A stretch of 64,000 nt of DNA from Hevea brasiliensis (GCF_030052815.1 NC_079509.1:43084750-43148749), one strand, 5' to 3'. Shown: positions 24,095 through 36,987, counted from the stretch's first letter. The notes: generated by a model not told the origin, from the letters alone. Made by a program: numbers and translations.

Positions 24095-25340
24095 ATGGAA
24101 GAAGGAGATCGCTCAGTCGAGCAATCTGTTGAAGCTGAGGCATAAGGGGAAGCTCTAGCTTTGCAGAATGTTAGTGGATCAGTAGCACCAGCCCCGCAAA
24201 TGCCGCAGTTTCCTACACAATTTGCACAACAGATGGCTACGATGTTTCAACAAATGGCTGGGGGTATGCCTGCTCAAGCTCCACCCCAGACACCTTTGGC
24301 ACAACCACTGCCTCCAGCTAGACAGTATGATAAATTACTGAAGTATGGGGCTGCAGAATTTAAGGGTACAGTGGACCCTTTAGTGGCAGAGCAATGGCTT
24401 GAAATAATGGACAGAGTATTTAAGAAGCTACACTGCCAAGATGAACTGAAGTTTGAGTATTCTGTGTCTCTATTGCAAGGGGATGCATATGATTGGTGGA
24501 AGACCATCCCCACGCCTTGGTGAACCACGATCTTGACACAGGATGACTTCATCGGAGAATTCGCATGTAAATACATCCCATATGCATATGTTGATCAGAA
24601 ACTGCAAGAATTTTTGAGTTTGAGACAAAGGAATAGATCAGTGGTAGAGTATGAGAGGGAGTTCTCCCGCTTAACTCATTATGCTGGGAGTCTCCTTTCC
24701 ACCAGCAAGGCAAGATGTAAGAGATTTGAGACGGGTTTGAAGCCCAGGATAAGGATGCAAGTTGTGGGATTCCGACACAGTAACTTCTCAGAGCTCATGT
24801 CTCAAGCACTTGAGTTGAAAAGAATAGAATCAGAAGCAACCCTAGTGAAAGAAAAATAAGAGAAAGCTGAGAAATTAGAGAAAGACAAGGGGGAAAGAAT
24901 CAGTTGAACAGAGTTCTGGTGGGACTTCTAGGAAAAAGAAGAAGTTTAGTGGACCCAGTAGGGGTTGAGGTGGAAGATTTGGTAGGGGCAGATTTTCCGG
25001 TGCAGACCCCTAGGTCCAGTCGTGATCGGCAGGGTTCACATTCTGCCCGCCCCTGTGAGACTTGTGGCAAGATTCATGAGGGGAATGCTATTGGGCCACT
25101 GGAGCCTGTTTTAACTGTGGAGGCAAGGGCCATATAGCTAAAGACTACACTAGTGCTCTGTCTCCGAGATATGGTCCAGCTCCTACTACTGCCAAAGGAT
25201 CTATTCAGAGTCCTGCTCCCAGAGATTCACAGTCTGTTGGCAGAGGAAGAGGAAGAGGCAGAGGTAGAGGCACTGCTTCAGGCAGTCAGGGCACAGTTGG
25301 TCAATCAGCACAAGGAAGTGCTTCAGCTAGAGTTTACACG
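24095..25340 (+). pseudogene. Gag of the inner element (broken)
   Basis: The capsid-like protein that would form the virus-like particle. The start at 24095 (MEEGDRSVEQ) is supported by the same start in the outer element's gag (31767). A Q-rich and P-rich N-terminal stretch precedes a Retrotrans_gag core recognisable by LLQGDAYDWWKT near 24470-24505, YEREFSRL and FRHSNFSEL. A CCHC zinc knuckle lies near 25110-25150, with its last Cys changed to Tyr, followed by a Gly/Arg-rich stretch. Breaks: stops at 24143, 24521 and 24857, then frameshifts between about 24860 and 25340. It would have been translated as one polyprotein with the downstream domains. Confidence 0.9.
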
Positions 25341-25718
25341 ATGAGACAGCGAGAAGAGGCTGAGACTTCTGATGTGGTAGCTGGTACATTCTCTATCTCT
25401 GATCAAGAAGTATTTGTATTGTTTGATCCGGGTTCAACCCATTCATATGTTAGTGCTAGCATAGTCAGTTCACTTGTTGTTCCATGTGTGCAAATGGGTT
25501 TTGAAGTGCTAGTAACTAGTCCATTAGGACAAGAGGTCTGGGTCAACAGAATTTATAGAGACTGTCCTTTGGTGATCCAAGGACATGTTTTCCTGTCAGA
25601 CTTGATTAAAATGCCCTTCAGAGAGTATGATATCATCTTGGGCATGGATTGGTTAGCCAGGCATCACGCCATGATTGATCGAGATCAAGATCACTTTTGG
25701 TCTCCCTTTGTACGGTGA
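25341..25718 (+). pseudogene. Retropepsin-like aspartic protease of the inner element
   Basis: Would cut the polyprotein. The active-site loop reads VLFDPGSTHSYVS (about residues 29-41 of the open frame), with the DPGSTHS form common in plant Ty3 elements, and GMDWLARH marks the C-terminal part. The frame shifts near 25680 into the RT frame. Neighbours are the Gag tail and the RT linker. Confidence 0.88.
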
Positions 25719-25859
25719 TGTGGTAATACATGGGGAGAGGCATTTATTGCCATCAAACATCATTTCGGCTGCACTAGCCAGAAAAAAGATCAGAAAGGGT
25801 TGTGAAGCATACTTGGCACATGTGATAGACACCCAAGTGGGGAGCCCAGCACTGAGGGA

Positions 25860-26784
25860 CATCCCTACTATATGTGACTTTCCGGATGTGTTTTCTGATG
25901 AATTGCTAGGATTACCTCAAGAAAGAGAGGTGCAGTTTGAAATTGATATTATGCCTGGTGTGGATCCAATCTCCATAACGCCATATAGAATGGCACCAGC
26001 AGAATTGAAAGAGTTGAAAGTGCAATTGCAAGAATTGCTTGATAAGGGCTTTATCCGCCCTAGTGTGTCACCTTGGGGAGCGCCGGTGTTGTTTGTTAAG
26101 AAGAAGGATGGCACTCTCCGGTTATGCATTGACTATCGACAGTTGAATAAGGTGACAATAAAGAATAGATATCCATTGCCCCACATTGATGACATGTTTG
26201 ATCAGTTGAGGGGTGCAGCTATGTTCTCCAAAATTGACCTGAGATTAGGTTATTATTAGTTGAAAGTACAAGAGCAGAGTATTGCTAAAACTGCCTTCAG
26301 AACCCGCTATGGCCATTATGAGTTCTTGGTCATGCTATTCGAGTTAACTAATGCTCCGGCTGCTTTTATGGATCTGATGAACATTATCTTTAGACCATAC
26401 CTCGATCAGTTTGTTGTGGTATTCATAGATGATATATTGGTGTATTCGAGGAATGCAGAAGAGCATGATAGACATCTGCGGATTGTATTGCAGTCTTTGA
26501 GGGAGAAACAGCTATATGCCAAATTGTCGAAGTGTGAATTTTGGCTGAAGGAGATATCCTTTTTGGGGCATGTAGTATCAGAAGAGGGCATCAAGATAGA
26601 TCCAAGTAAGATTGATGCTGTCCTTAATTGGAGGCCACCCAAAAATGTCATAGAGATTCGCAGTTTTCTGGGTTTAGCTGGATACTACAGTCGATTTGTG
26701 AAGGAATTCTCCATGTTGGCATCTCCATTGACCAAACTGCTTAGAAAAGATGTAAAATTTCAGTGGACGGATAAATGTCAATAG
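25860..26784 (+). pseudogene. Reverse transcriptase of the inner element (one frame, stops inside)
   Basis: Copies element RNA into DNA. Conserved blocks in order: PPAEL-type start as [69 protein letters not shown], and the catalytic FIDDILVYS near 26420-26450, followed by LSKCEFWL and FLGHVVS. Both aspartates of the catalytic pair are present. Breaks: TAG at 26257 in the YYQ block, a changed FG motif (LFELTNAP where MPFGLTNAP is usual), and TAG at 26782. It shares its frame with the RNase H that follows. Confidence 0.93.
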
Positions 26785-26796
26785 AGTTTTGATGAA

Positions 26797-27333
26797 TTGA
26801 AGAAATGTTTGACTGAAGCTCCAGTCCTGACTTTACCTATCCTAGGTAAAGAATACACAGTTTACAGTGATGCTTCTCACAATGGGTTAGGCTATGTATT
26901 GATGCAAGATCGAAATGTCATTGCCTATGCATCACGCCAGCTAAAACCGCATGAGAGGAACTATTCGACACATGACTTGGAGCTTGCAGCTATTGTGTTT
27001 GCTCTTAAGATCTAGAGACACTATTTGTATGGGGAAAAGTGTTACATCTACACAGATCATAAGAGTTTGAAGTATTTGGGCACTCAGAAAGAGCTGAATT
27101 TGAGACAGAGGAGATGGTTAGAATTGATAAAAGACTATGATTGTCTGATAGACTATCAGCCAGGGAAAGCTAATGTTGTGGCTGACGCCTTAAGTCGCAA
27201 GACTATGGCAAGTCTACGTGTTACTCCTTTGTCTATGGTACATGAGTTAAGATCATTGCGTGCCAGTTTAGAGATTAATGATGATGGGCAGACAGCAGTT
27301 ACATGGCATGTACAGCCAGTGTTGATTGATTAA
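26797..27333 (+). pseudogene. RNase H of the inner element
   Basis: Degrades the RNA strand of the RNA/DNA hybrid. [18 protein letters not shown] carries the first catalytic Asp, [13 protein letters not shown] the Glu, and [10 protein letters not shown] the next Asp. The domain ends with [17 protein letters not shown] tgg-to-tag change at about 27013 splits the frame inside the conserved KIWRHYLYG block. A frameshift near 27335 leads into integrase. Confidence 0.93.
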
Positions 27334-27338
27334 TCAGT

Positions 27339-28226
27339 ATGGCTGCTCAGAATGATGAAAGGTATCAGAAGCTGATGGAAGAAGTCCGACAGGGCAAGAA
27401 ACCAGAATTCTCAATAAGAGATGATGGTCTACTACTACACCAGGGCAGAATGTGTGTTCCTAATGATGTTGATTTAAGGCAGATCATTTTGAAGGAAGCA
27501 CATGAGTCTCCTTTTGCCATGCATCCTGGTGGCACAAAAATGTATAGAGGGCTAAAGGAGCATTACTGGTGGATGGGTATGAAAAGAGATGTGGCAGAGT
27601 TTGTTTTTAAATGCCTAACTTATCAGCAAGTAAAGGCAGAGCATCAAGTACCCGCTGGGTTGTTACATCCACTACCAGTACCATAATGGAAATGGGAGAG
27701 AATAACAATGGATTTTATGATGGGACTTCCGAGGACACAGAAGAGTCATGATGCAGTTTGGGTCATTATTGACAGACTAACCAAGTCTTCTCATTTTCTG
27801 CCAGTCTGGATGGACTACAGTTTAGAAAGATTGGCCAAGTTGTACATTGATGAGATAGTGAGACTGCATGGAGTGCCAGTATTCATTGTATCAGACAGAG
27901 ATCCTAGGTTCACTTCTAGATTCTGGGGTAGTCTTCAGAGAGTCCTAGGAACTAGATTGAACTTCAGTACTGCATTCCACCCACAGACAGATGGCCAGTC
28001 TAAGAGGATAATTCAGATCTTGGAGGACATGCTACGAGCTTATGTGATTGAATTTGAGGGTAGTTGGGATACATACTTGCCTTTGATTGAGTTCGCTTAC
28101 AACAACAGCTACCAATCAAGCATTGGAATACCTCCATATGAAGCTTTGTATGGCAAAAAATGTAGAACCCCATTGTGTTGGGATGATATGAATGAAAGAA
28201 AGATGATTGGACCCAAAATTGTTTAG
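27339..28226 (+). pseudogene. Integrase of the inner element
   Basis: Inserts the cDNA into the genome. The N-terminal HHCC zinc region shows HESPFAMHPGGTKMYRGL and HYWWMGM, but the second cysteine of the CxxC pair reads Tyr (KCLTYQQVKAEH). The catalytic core has DFMMGLPR (Asp), VSDRDPRFTSRFW (Asp) and HPQTDGQS plus LEDMLRAYV (Glu). Stops at 27684 and 28224 interrupt one otherwise continuous frame that runs on into the C-terminal domain. Confidence 0.93.
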
Positions 28227-28247
28227 CAAACTAAAGAGAAAATCAGG

Positions 28248-28718
28248 GTGATCCGAGATCCACTTAAGACTGCATCAGACCGTCAGAAGTCCTACATTGA
28301 TCTGAAGAGAAGGGATATTGAGTATGCAGTGGGTGAGAAAGTATTCCTCAAGGTTTCTCCTTGGAAGAGAATTATGAGATTCGGCAGAAAGGGAAAACTA
28401 AGTCCTTGTTTTATCGGGCCATATGAGGTTCTGGAAAGAGTGGGTCCTTTGGCATATCGTTTGGCACCACCTCCAAAGTTGGAGAAGATACATAATGTCT
28501 TCCATGTGTCTATGTTGAGGAGATATCGATCAGACCCATCTCATGTACTACCAGTAGAGGAAATTGAAGTAAATCCAGACCTCACATATGAAGAAGAACC
28601 CATAGTAATTCTGGCATATAAGGTGAAGCAGCTACGGAATAAGCAGATACCGTTGGTAAAAGTGCTGTGGAACCATCATTCAGGCCATGAGGCTACTTGG
28701 AACGAGAGGAGGACATGA
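28248..28718 (+). pseudogene. Integrase C-terminus: GPY/F module and chromodomain-like tail
   Basis: FIGPYEVLERVGPLAYRL is the GPY/F module. After VFHVSMLRRY comes VKQLRNKQIPLVKVLW, then EATW, the short chromodomain-like tail of plant Tekay/Del chromoviruses, which is thought to guide insertion to heterochromatin. The end of the tail is shifted by a small indel compared with the copy at 57747-58169 (TWEREEDM there). Confidence 0.88.
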
Positions 28719-28783
28719 GGAGACAGCACCCACAGCTGTTTGGAGATTGATATCAGGTAAAATTTCAAGACGAAATTTATTTT

Positions 28784-28796
28784 AAGGGGGGGAGAA
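28784..28796 (+). other. Polypurine tract of the inner element
   Basis: A purine run with seven consecutive G, directly before the 3' LTR start. Confidence 0.88.
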
Positions 28797-29349
28797 TTAT
28801 AACACCCTATTTGCATAGCCTGGTATATTTTACTATTCCGGTGACTGGTGTTTGTCCGGATAATTAAGGGGATTAGAACCGCACTTAAGACAACTAGAGA
28901 AGCCATAAACACAAATAATTAGTAGTGTTCAATTAGTTAAGTATAAATAGAAAAAACATAACATAAGAAGTTAAAAGGGCCGAGAGTCACAGCGATGGGT
29001 GACCTTCTCGGGAAGGACTGCGAGGTCATTTTAAACTCAAATTTCAAATCATAAAATGTGACGCTGCGGTCCTTAGGACCATTACGAACATAGGGGAAAA
29101 GAGAAAATCACAAGAAAGAACTATTAAGCCAGTCAAATAATTAGGTCAGGGAGCCGGAAGAAGAATTATTTGCAAACCAGGATGAACCGAAAAGGGGCAA
29201 TTTGGTCAATTAACCCCGAGAGCTGACTCCTGACCTAACTGTCAAATAAAATCAGAGAAAAGAAAATTTTGAAATCGAGAATTAAATTAAAGAACTAATA
29301 CAAAAATAAATAGAAAAAAAAAAGAAAATAATAAAGTTAAAAAGGTGAT

Positions 29350-29377
29350 GACATCATGCATGACATCATGCATGATG
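29350..29377. promoter_or_regulatory. CATCATGCATGATG palindrome in the inner 3' LTR
   Basis: Same arrangement as 20936-20963: gacatcatgcatgacatcat followed by the gcatgatg arm. Confidence 0.5.
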
Positions 29378-31589
29378 CCATAAAAATAATAATTAATATA
29401 TTTAATTAATTACATTTTGGGTCTTCCTAAGACATAAAAGAAAAGAAAAGAAAAGAAAAGAAAAGAAAAAAAAATAAAGTCATCTTCTTCTTAAAAAAAA
29501 CGTGACCCATCTCTTTCCTCCGTTCCTCACCAAAAACCACTATTGAAGCTCATCTTTGAGCTTGAAGACTACAAAATCCCACCATAGAAAATTGTCTTAT
29601 CATGGTTAAAGTTTATTTGGGCAGCTAGAAAAAAAGATTCAAGGGAAAGAAAGAAGGAGAAAATTAAGAAAAGGGAGATTGAAAATTCTGCATTCAAGGT
29701 TAGTAGCTAAACTTGGAAATTATAGTTTAATTTAAGTATTTATAGCATGAAGAACATGGAAATATGCTTAAAATGAAAGGAAATTAATTGTTGGAGGACT
29801 AGATGAAAATTCTGGCAGCTAGGGTTTGTGATGAAAAGCATGTGTTTTGATTGAATTTAATATGTTAGGCAAGCATATGTGAATGTGGTAGTGAGATTGA
29901 AATGTTTAGATTTGGTTAAATGCAAAGAAATTGTGAACTAGGGTTTTGGACTTAGGGTTTAGAGACAAAAATGTAAGTAAGTGATAAATGATGTCTTTGA
30001 CCTAATTTGAAGTGAAAAATGGTCATTTGTGACCAAATGAAGTGTGTTGGAATGGTGGGAGTTAAGGCCAAATTCTGATGGAGTATGCAGCATGACCAAA
30101 TTTCCTTTGAGGGACCAAAAATGAAATTTTACAAGTCCAATTGGTATAGGACCAATTGGGGATGAAAATAGACACTAAATTACAAAATTTTCATTGAGGA
30201 AGCATGCCCAAAAAGTGACCAAAACCTAGTGAACAAATTGACCAAAGTTGAAAAATCACAGTTTGCCTCTATACAAACTGACCAAATGAACAGTGTTGGT
30301 TCATTTGGCCATAACTTGAGCTAGACAGGTCAAAATGACCTGAACTTTTTCCAGTGGTTAGATGAGATATAGACCTAAAACTTTCATGAAGAACACCAAC
30401 CCAAATTGTGCCATTAACCAAGCCATTTGGCCACCCCAAGTTGGTGACCTAAAACTGCCAGCACCAAAAATAGCCCAGAAAATCTGGGTTGAATCTAATC
30501 CGGCAGCCATGGTTCAAATGGCTATAACTTGAGCTACAAAACTCCAATTGGAGTGATTCAAAATGAAGAATAAACTTAAGATAATAGAAAACATTTTCTA
30601 TGAAGAAAGTTTTGCCAAATTCCAACAGTAAGATGACCAATGGAACAGTGCAACCTTAGATACCAAAACTAAAAATTTTCAAATTTGATTAAAAGACTTA
30701 GAATTTGAATAAACAACCAAAACCAACAAATTTAGTGACCAAAATGTTGTATGTGGGTGAAGTTCGAATTCCCATACCTATTAAGCCTTAGAAAGTCAAC
30801 AATTTGACTTGAATAGTATAGTGAATAGTAACCCAAAACACAAAATTTCAAGAATGTCGAGTTTAGTACGTTAGAGCTAGGTAAAAGTGAAGTTAAATTT
30901 ATTTTTGGATTTATGCTAAGTTATGGTACTGAAACACTATAAAATTGTGTGTTCAGTTGAAAAGAATACTGGGAAGGAACCCGAGGAATCGAGTCAAGGC
31001 CAAGAGGTGACTCGCTTGAGGTTTGTGCACAACATCACTATGCTTTAAAATTCATTGATAAAGTGAATGAAATATGCATTTTACTTTTGCTTTGAATTGT
31101 TGAAAGTTTATTTGTGACATTATTTATGGTGTTTTGATTTAAATTGTGAAAGTTATTGTGTATATTTGAAATAGCAATGTTTAGCAAATTGTTAAGATAA
31201 GTTTTGAAACCACAGTGTCATGACCATATATTTGAACACCTCACTAGCATGACTAGTGGGGGTAATTAGTTTCAAATTTTGATTCCTTCTCTAGAGAAGT
31301 GTTGAGGTGTGCCAGTAGAAGAGGATGTGAATGGATATCCATATATTTGAGCTATCTAGCCTTGTGATGTGATTTCTCTTTAGCCTCTGGCTATTGAGAT
31401 TCTATTTGTTTCGAATGGCATGATCTAATTGTGGATTTTATGAAATGTGATTTGATAATTCAAAATGAAATTGTTTGGGATTAAAATCTCATAATGCATG
31501 ATTTGTATTTAATTCTCATGTTCAGTTAAATTTTTGAATAAATGTGATTTAAGTTCTGCATAAAGATTATTTTAGTATGTTGTGCACCA

Positions 31590-31607
31590 CTGAGTCCTAG
31601 TACTCAG
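31590..31607 (+). promoter_or_regulatory. Conserved LTR hairpin (inner 3' LTR)
   Basis: Arms ctgagt and actcag, loop of 6, flanked by gtgcac upstream and gcgatagc downstream. Confidence 0.6.
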
Positions 31608-31766
31608 CGATAGCTTTTATTACTGTCACAGATTTAGAGACTAGAGGAGCAGCAGACTGAGCTGCTGAGGTGTGAGGATTTATCAGCTTGAAGTTATCAG
31701 GTATAATTTATACCCTAAACCTCCTTGTGTTTGTTATCAGAGAGTAGAAAATTTCTGAAAAATGAA

Positions 31767-32990
31767 ATGGAAGAGGGAGATCATTCCGTAGAGCAATCTG
31801 TCGAGGCTAAGGCCCGAGGAGAAGCCTCAGCACTCCAGAATGTGAGTGGGTCGGCCACTCCAGCTCCTCCTCAAGCATCGCAGTTCCCTGCTCAGTTTGC
31901 ACATTAGATGGCTGCGTTTTTCTAGCAAATGGCGGGAAATGTGCCACCCCAGGCTCAGATGCAAGCACCTGTAGCACAACCACAGCCCTCAGCTCGGCAA
32001 TATGAAAAATTGATGAAATTTGGGGCTACAGAATTCAAAGGAACAGTGCATCCACTGGAAGCAAAATAGTGGTTAGAGAGGATGGAACGGGTTTTCAGAA
32101 AACTACAGTGTGCTGAAGAGTTGAAGTTCGAATATTCAGCATCACTTCTGCAAGGGGATGCATATGAGTGGTGGAAGACCATCCCCTACAGTCTGGTAGA
32201 GCCACCAGTCCTCACATGGGTAGACTTTTTAAGGGAATTTCGGCAAAAGTGGGTCCCCAATACTTATGTAGACATGAAGCTACAAGAGTTTTTAAGGATG
32301 AAGCAAGGGGTAGAACTGTAGCAGAGTATGAGCGGGACTTTTCAAGGCTAAGCCATTATGCTGAAAGCTTAGTCTCCACCCCCATAGACTGGTGTAAGAG
32401 GTTTGATGCTGGGTTAAGGCCTAGCTTGAGAATGCAAGTGGTAGGGTTCCGACACCAGAATTTTTCTGAATTGATTTCACAAGCCCTGGAACTGGAAAGG
32501 ATAGAATCAGAATGGGCAGTAAAAAAGAGTACACAAGAGAAAGAGAAAACTGAAAAGGCTACTGGTCAAGCTACTGAGAGTGGCTCTGGGAAAAGAAAAC
32601 ATTTTGAAGGATCTAGCTTGCGCAAATTGGGTAGAGGTATATCTTCTAGACCGAAATCATCCCAATCCGATCAGCAAACTCAACAGAGATGCAAAAATAC
32701 ATTACCGGATCGACTTTGTGAGACTTGTGGTAAACCACATAGTGGAGTATGTTATAGAGCTGTAGGAGCATGTTTCAATTGTGGAGGGACTGGTCATTTT
32801 TGCCACGGATTGCATAAGTCCACGCCGTTATGGATCATTCACCACGTCAGAAGGATCAGCCCAAGTTTCTACCTCGAAGAGTTTACCAACAGTTGGTAGA
32901 GGCAGAGGCAAAGGTAGGGGTAGTACACCTGGAAGTTAGAGTACTATGAATCAACCAGGACAAGGTGATGCTCCAGTGAGAGTATACACT
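31767..32990 (+). pseudogene. Gag of the outer element (broken)
   Basis: Homologous to the Gag at 24095 with the same start (MEEGDHSVEQ). Conserved blocks: SARQYEKLMKFGATEFKG, SLLQGDAYEWWKTIP, EYERDFSRLSHYAESL and FRHQNFSELISQALELERIE. The zinc knuckle begins CFNCGGTGHF, but one extra T near 32800 shifts the frame before its last cysteine. Other breaks: stops at 31905, about 31923 and 32068, a frameshift near 32310, and stops near 32900. It is followed by only a few protease-like residues (VAGIF) before the sequence loses coding character, so this element lacks most of pol. Confidence 0.88.
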
Positions 32991-32999
32991 ATGTGACAA

Positions 33000-33977
33000 A
33001 GGGATGAGGATGAGACTTCTAGTATGGTTGCTGGTATTTTCTTAATTCTTAACTGAGATATGTATGTGTAAAAAAAAAAAAAATTTGATATGTTAGTGAC
33101 TAGTTTTTTTAAAATTAATTTTGGAAGAGTTTGTCAGTGAAAAGTATTTGCTACCACACAAGAATTTGTAAAGTTAATTAGTAAGCCTAATTATGTAAGG
33201 AAAGAGAACCTAAAAGTAAGTTATAGTAATATAGCTACCATAGATGTGGGTAAGGGTATTACTGCTGATAAATGTCAATGGGTACCATAATCAAAATACG
33301 TTCAAGATATTAGTGAAATTAAAAGAAATAAGATACAGAGAAGTTTGATCTATTGGGATGTATCGTAGTAACTATGCAATATTCTTGATGTTTGTGCTGT
33401 AAGCTGCAGATTACAGTACTGACTTGGGATTTATTATGTAGAGCTACGTACTACCCAATAGTACACATGAATAAGAATAGTTGCAAACGACATCTGTTTT
33501 GGTACAGTTATGATAAGATAAAGTTTTCTTATTGGAAAGGAGTTTGAAAATCCTAACCTGGGATTTAAAACTCTAAAGTTAGAATATTGAAAGGTTATAG
33601 TTCAGCGCAAAAAAAAATAATGACTACACATCAGTGCAAAATAAGCGATAGAATATCGATAGATAAAAATAAATAGAACAGTAAGAAATGAGAAAAATAC
33701 TAGATGAGGAATTGCCACCAAGGCAAGCAATTTACTTAAGATGCGTAAAGATATTCCGAACTATTTTATCAAGAAAGAAATAAGTTAAACCAAAGCAAAC
33801 AAGATAGTGCAAAATGGCACATCGGCTTTGGTCATAAATGGAGATGGTAAGATAATGGTTATGGACCATTATTCCGATTATAAAGCTATGTAGAAATGTG
33901 AGAAAAACATGAGAAAACAACATGAATGACTATTTGAGGACAGATAGTAGACACAATTTCGAGGACAAAATTATTTT
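33000..33977 (+). pseudogene. Non-coding linker in place of pol, outer element
   Basis: About 0.98 kb between the protease start and the purine tract, with no RT, RNase H or integrase motif. Only the last part, about 33850-33940, still resembles the nucleotide sequence of the chromodomain-like tail. The stretch 33080-33500 aligns with 59250-59700 (reversed) of the separate element at 53656-61968, sharing words such as ctgcagattacagtac and acctaaaagtaagtta. The two elements therefore share this internal sequence by descent. Confidence 0.65.
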
Positions 33978-33990
33978 AAAGGTGGAGAGA
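33978..33990 (+). other. Polypurine tract of the outer element
   Basis: Purine-rich run with one T (aaaggtggagaga), 2 bp before the 3' LTR. Confidence 0.75.
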
Positions 33991-34558
33991 ATTGTAACGT
34001 CCCTATTTGCATAACCTGGTATATTTCACTGTTCCAGTGATCGGAGTCGGTTCGGACAATTAAGGGGATTAGAACCACACTTAAGACAACTAGATAAGCC
34101 ATAAATACAAATAATTAGTAAATGTCAATTAGTTAAGTATAAATAAGAAAAACAGAACATAAGAAGTTAAACGAGCTGAGAATCACAGCGATTGGTGACC
34201 TTCTCGGGAACGACTGCGAAGTTGATTTAAACTCAAATTTCGAATCGTAAAATGTGACGCTGCGGTCCTTAAGACTATTGCGAACACAGTGGAAAAGAGA
34301 AAATCACGAAAAAAGGTTGTTAAGCCAGTCAAATAATTAGGTCAGGGAGCCGGAAGAAATATTGAATTATTTGCAAACCGGATTGAACCTGCGTGGGCCA
34401 ATTTGGTCAATTGACCCTGAGAGCTAACTCCTGACCTAACTGTCCAATAAAATGGGAGAAAAGAAAATTTTGGGATCACAAATTAAATTAAAGAACTAAT
34501 AGAAAAATATATGAAAAGAAAAAGAAAAAAACTTTGGAAAAGGTGAAAAAGCTTATTA

Positions 34559-34584
34559 CATCATGCATGACATCATGCATGATG
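34559..34584. promoter_or_regulatory. CATCATGCATGATG palindrome in the outer 3' LTR
   Basis: Exact counterpart of 16593-16618. Confidence 0.5.
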
Positions 34585-36987
34585 CAATAAACTTAATAAT
34601 TAAAAATTTAAATTTTAGGATAATTTTATCTTACTAAATATTTAAAAAACACATAAAAGAAAAAGAAAAAAAAAGAAAATTGAATAATGACATCACCAAA
34701 TGACATAAGATATGACATCAAAATTAATTTTAATTTAATTAACCAATTTGACTAAGTCAAATTTTGCATAAATACACATAAAATGAAAAAAAAAATAAAA
34801 TAAAAAGATCCATCTTCTTCTTTCCCGTAGCTCTCTTTCTCTCTTTCTCCCAAAGCTCTCTCACCCTTAAAACCTCCATGAAAGCTCATCTTTGAGCTTG
34901 AAAAACAAAAAATCTCACCATAGAAAATTAATCTACCACGGTTAAAGCTTGTTTTGGCAACTAGAAGAGGTGATTGAAGAATAAAGAAAGAAGAAAGGAA
35001 GAGGTTTGAAGGAAAAGAAAATTCTGCACTAAGGTTAGTAAACTAAATTTGATTTTCTAGTTGAATTTGTTGTGTTTATAGCTTAATTAACTTAGAAAAA
35101 AACTTAAAATGAAATGAAATTAATTGTTGGTTGACTAAAAATGGATTTTGATCAGCTAGGGTTTGCTATGGTAGTGCATGAATTTGATTGGATTATAAGT
35201 GTAGGCAAGCTTATATGAATGTAGAGGTGATATTGTGATACTTGGATGTGATTAAATGTAATTACTAGTGTAGTTAGGGTTTTGGACCTAGGGTTTAGAG
35301 GCAAAAATGTGAGAAATGGTGAAATGATGTAGTTGACCTAGTTTGAGGTGAGAAATGGTCATTTTCGACCAAATGAAGTGTGTTGGAAGTGTTGGAGTTA
35401 AGGTTAAATTCGGACTCAATGTGGTCATGCTGCTGGCAGCATGACCAAGGTCCCTTTGAGGGACCAAAAATGAAAATTTATAGGTCCAATTGGTATGAAA
35501 CCAATTGGGAATGAAAATAGACACAAAATGACACAATTTTCATTTAGGAATCATGCCCAAAAAATGAACCAAACCTAGTGAACAAATTGACCAAATCCAG
35601 AAATTCTCAGTCTGACCTGTACAAACTGACCAAATAAACAATGTTTGTTCATTTGGCCATAACTTGAGCTAGGGAGGTCTAAATGATCTGAAATTTTACC
35701 AGTGGACAGATGAGATATAGACCTAAAACTTTCATTAAGAACACTAACCCAAATTATGCAATTAACCAGGTCATTTGGCCACCCAAAGTTGGTGACCTAA
35801 AACTGCTAGAGCCAAAATTTGCTCAAAAATTTGGGTTAAGTGCAATCCGGCAGCCATGGTTCAAATTGCTATAACTTGAGCTAAAAAACTCCAATTGAAG
35901 TGATTCAAAAAGGAGAATAAACTTAAGACAATAGGGAACATTTTCTATGAAGAAAGTTTTTCCAAATTCCAACAGCAAGATGACCAATGGAACAGTGCAA
36001 CCTTAGATACTAAAATTGAAAATTATCAAATTTGCCTAAAAGACTTAGAATTTGAGTAAACAACCAAAACCAATAAATTTACTGACCAAAATATGGTATG
36101 TGGGTAAAGTTGGAATTCCCATACCTATTAAGCCTTAGAAAGTCAATAAATTGACTTGAATAGTACCATGAATAGTAACTCCAAAATGAAAATTTCCAAG
36201 AATGTTAGTTTAAGCATATTTGGGCTAGAATGATGTATTTATGAATTAATTATTGGATTTAATGTGAAATAAGATACTGAAACACTATAAATGTTGTGTT
36301 TCAGCTGAAAAAGACCCGAAAGGTATAAGGGATTGAGTCAAGGCCTAGAGGTGACTCACGTCAGGTTTGTGCACAATAAACTTAAAATTCTTTGTTTCTA
36401 CTTGACAATTCTTTAAATAAATGTTATGAATAATTTTGATTGTTATGGCTTTGAAAATATTATTTGAAAAATAGTGTGTTGCCTACTTTGTAAATGAAAA
36501 GTTTAGAGTGAAATATGATTTGTGAATTGTATAAAATATTTGAATAACTTGATTTAAATTATTTTTAATTCACACTTGGCATGGCAATACTAATATGTTC
36601 CTTCTCCACTTGTGGGGTGAGTATGATATTTGATCACTTTCCTCCCTCTCTGGCTTTCCAATCTGAGGGGCGAGTTTGGATGAGTACTCATTAGCTAACT
36701 AGCCACCTCCCTCATTGATTTTGATTAGTCAGGTGAGTATGCCTTGTCGTGATGTACATACGACATGTTCAAAAAATTTGTGTCATGGCCTAAGTTGTGT
36801 TATTGTTTGGCAACACTATATTTATTAAATTGTTTGATCAAGTTGTGCTATATTAAGCTTTGAAAATTATGATTTGTTATAAATATGATTTGAGAAAGAA
36901 AGTTATGAAATGCGATTATGAGATTTTTGAATGATGATTTGTTCATAAATGTTTTATATTATGCATTTTATGCTTTATTGTGCACCA

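Larger units (their letters stand above)
20380..31716 (+). mobile_element. Inner Ty3/gypsy Tekay/Del-like chromovirus, nested in the outer element
   Basis: 5' LTR 20380-23906, PBS 23915-23926, gag-pol 24095-28718 in the order Gag, protease, RT, RNase H, integrase, C-terminal chromodomain-like tail, purine tract 28784-28796, and 3' LTR from 28798, cut short at about 31716. The long LTRs, domain order and tail point to the Tekay (Del) clade. The reading frame carries many stops and several frameshifts, so no working protein set remains. No matching target duplication is found, because the right end is deleted. Confidence 0.92.
28798..31716 (+). mobile_element. 3' LTR of the inner element, right end missing
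   Basis: Starts TATAACACCC (canonical TGTAACACCC, one base changed) and aligns with 20380 onward until about 31716. There the 5' LTR continues for some 620 bp more, but this copy switches to the gag leader of the outer element. The terminal TGTGACA, the target duplication and about 150 bp of the outer leader are absent, indicating a deletion across the junction. Confidence 0.88.

Noticed and set aside
33732..33923. Minus frame in the outer linker
   Set aside because: Antisense to a decayed chromodomain-like tail; no independent evidence.
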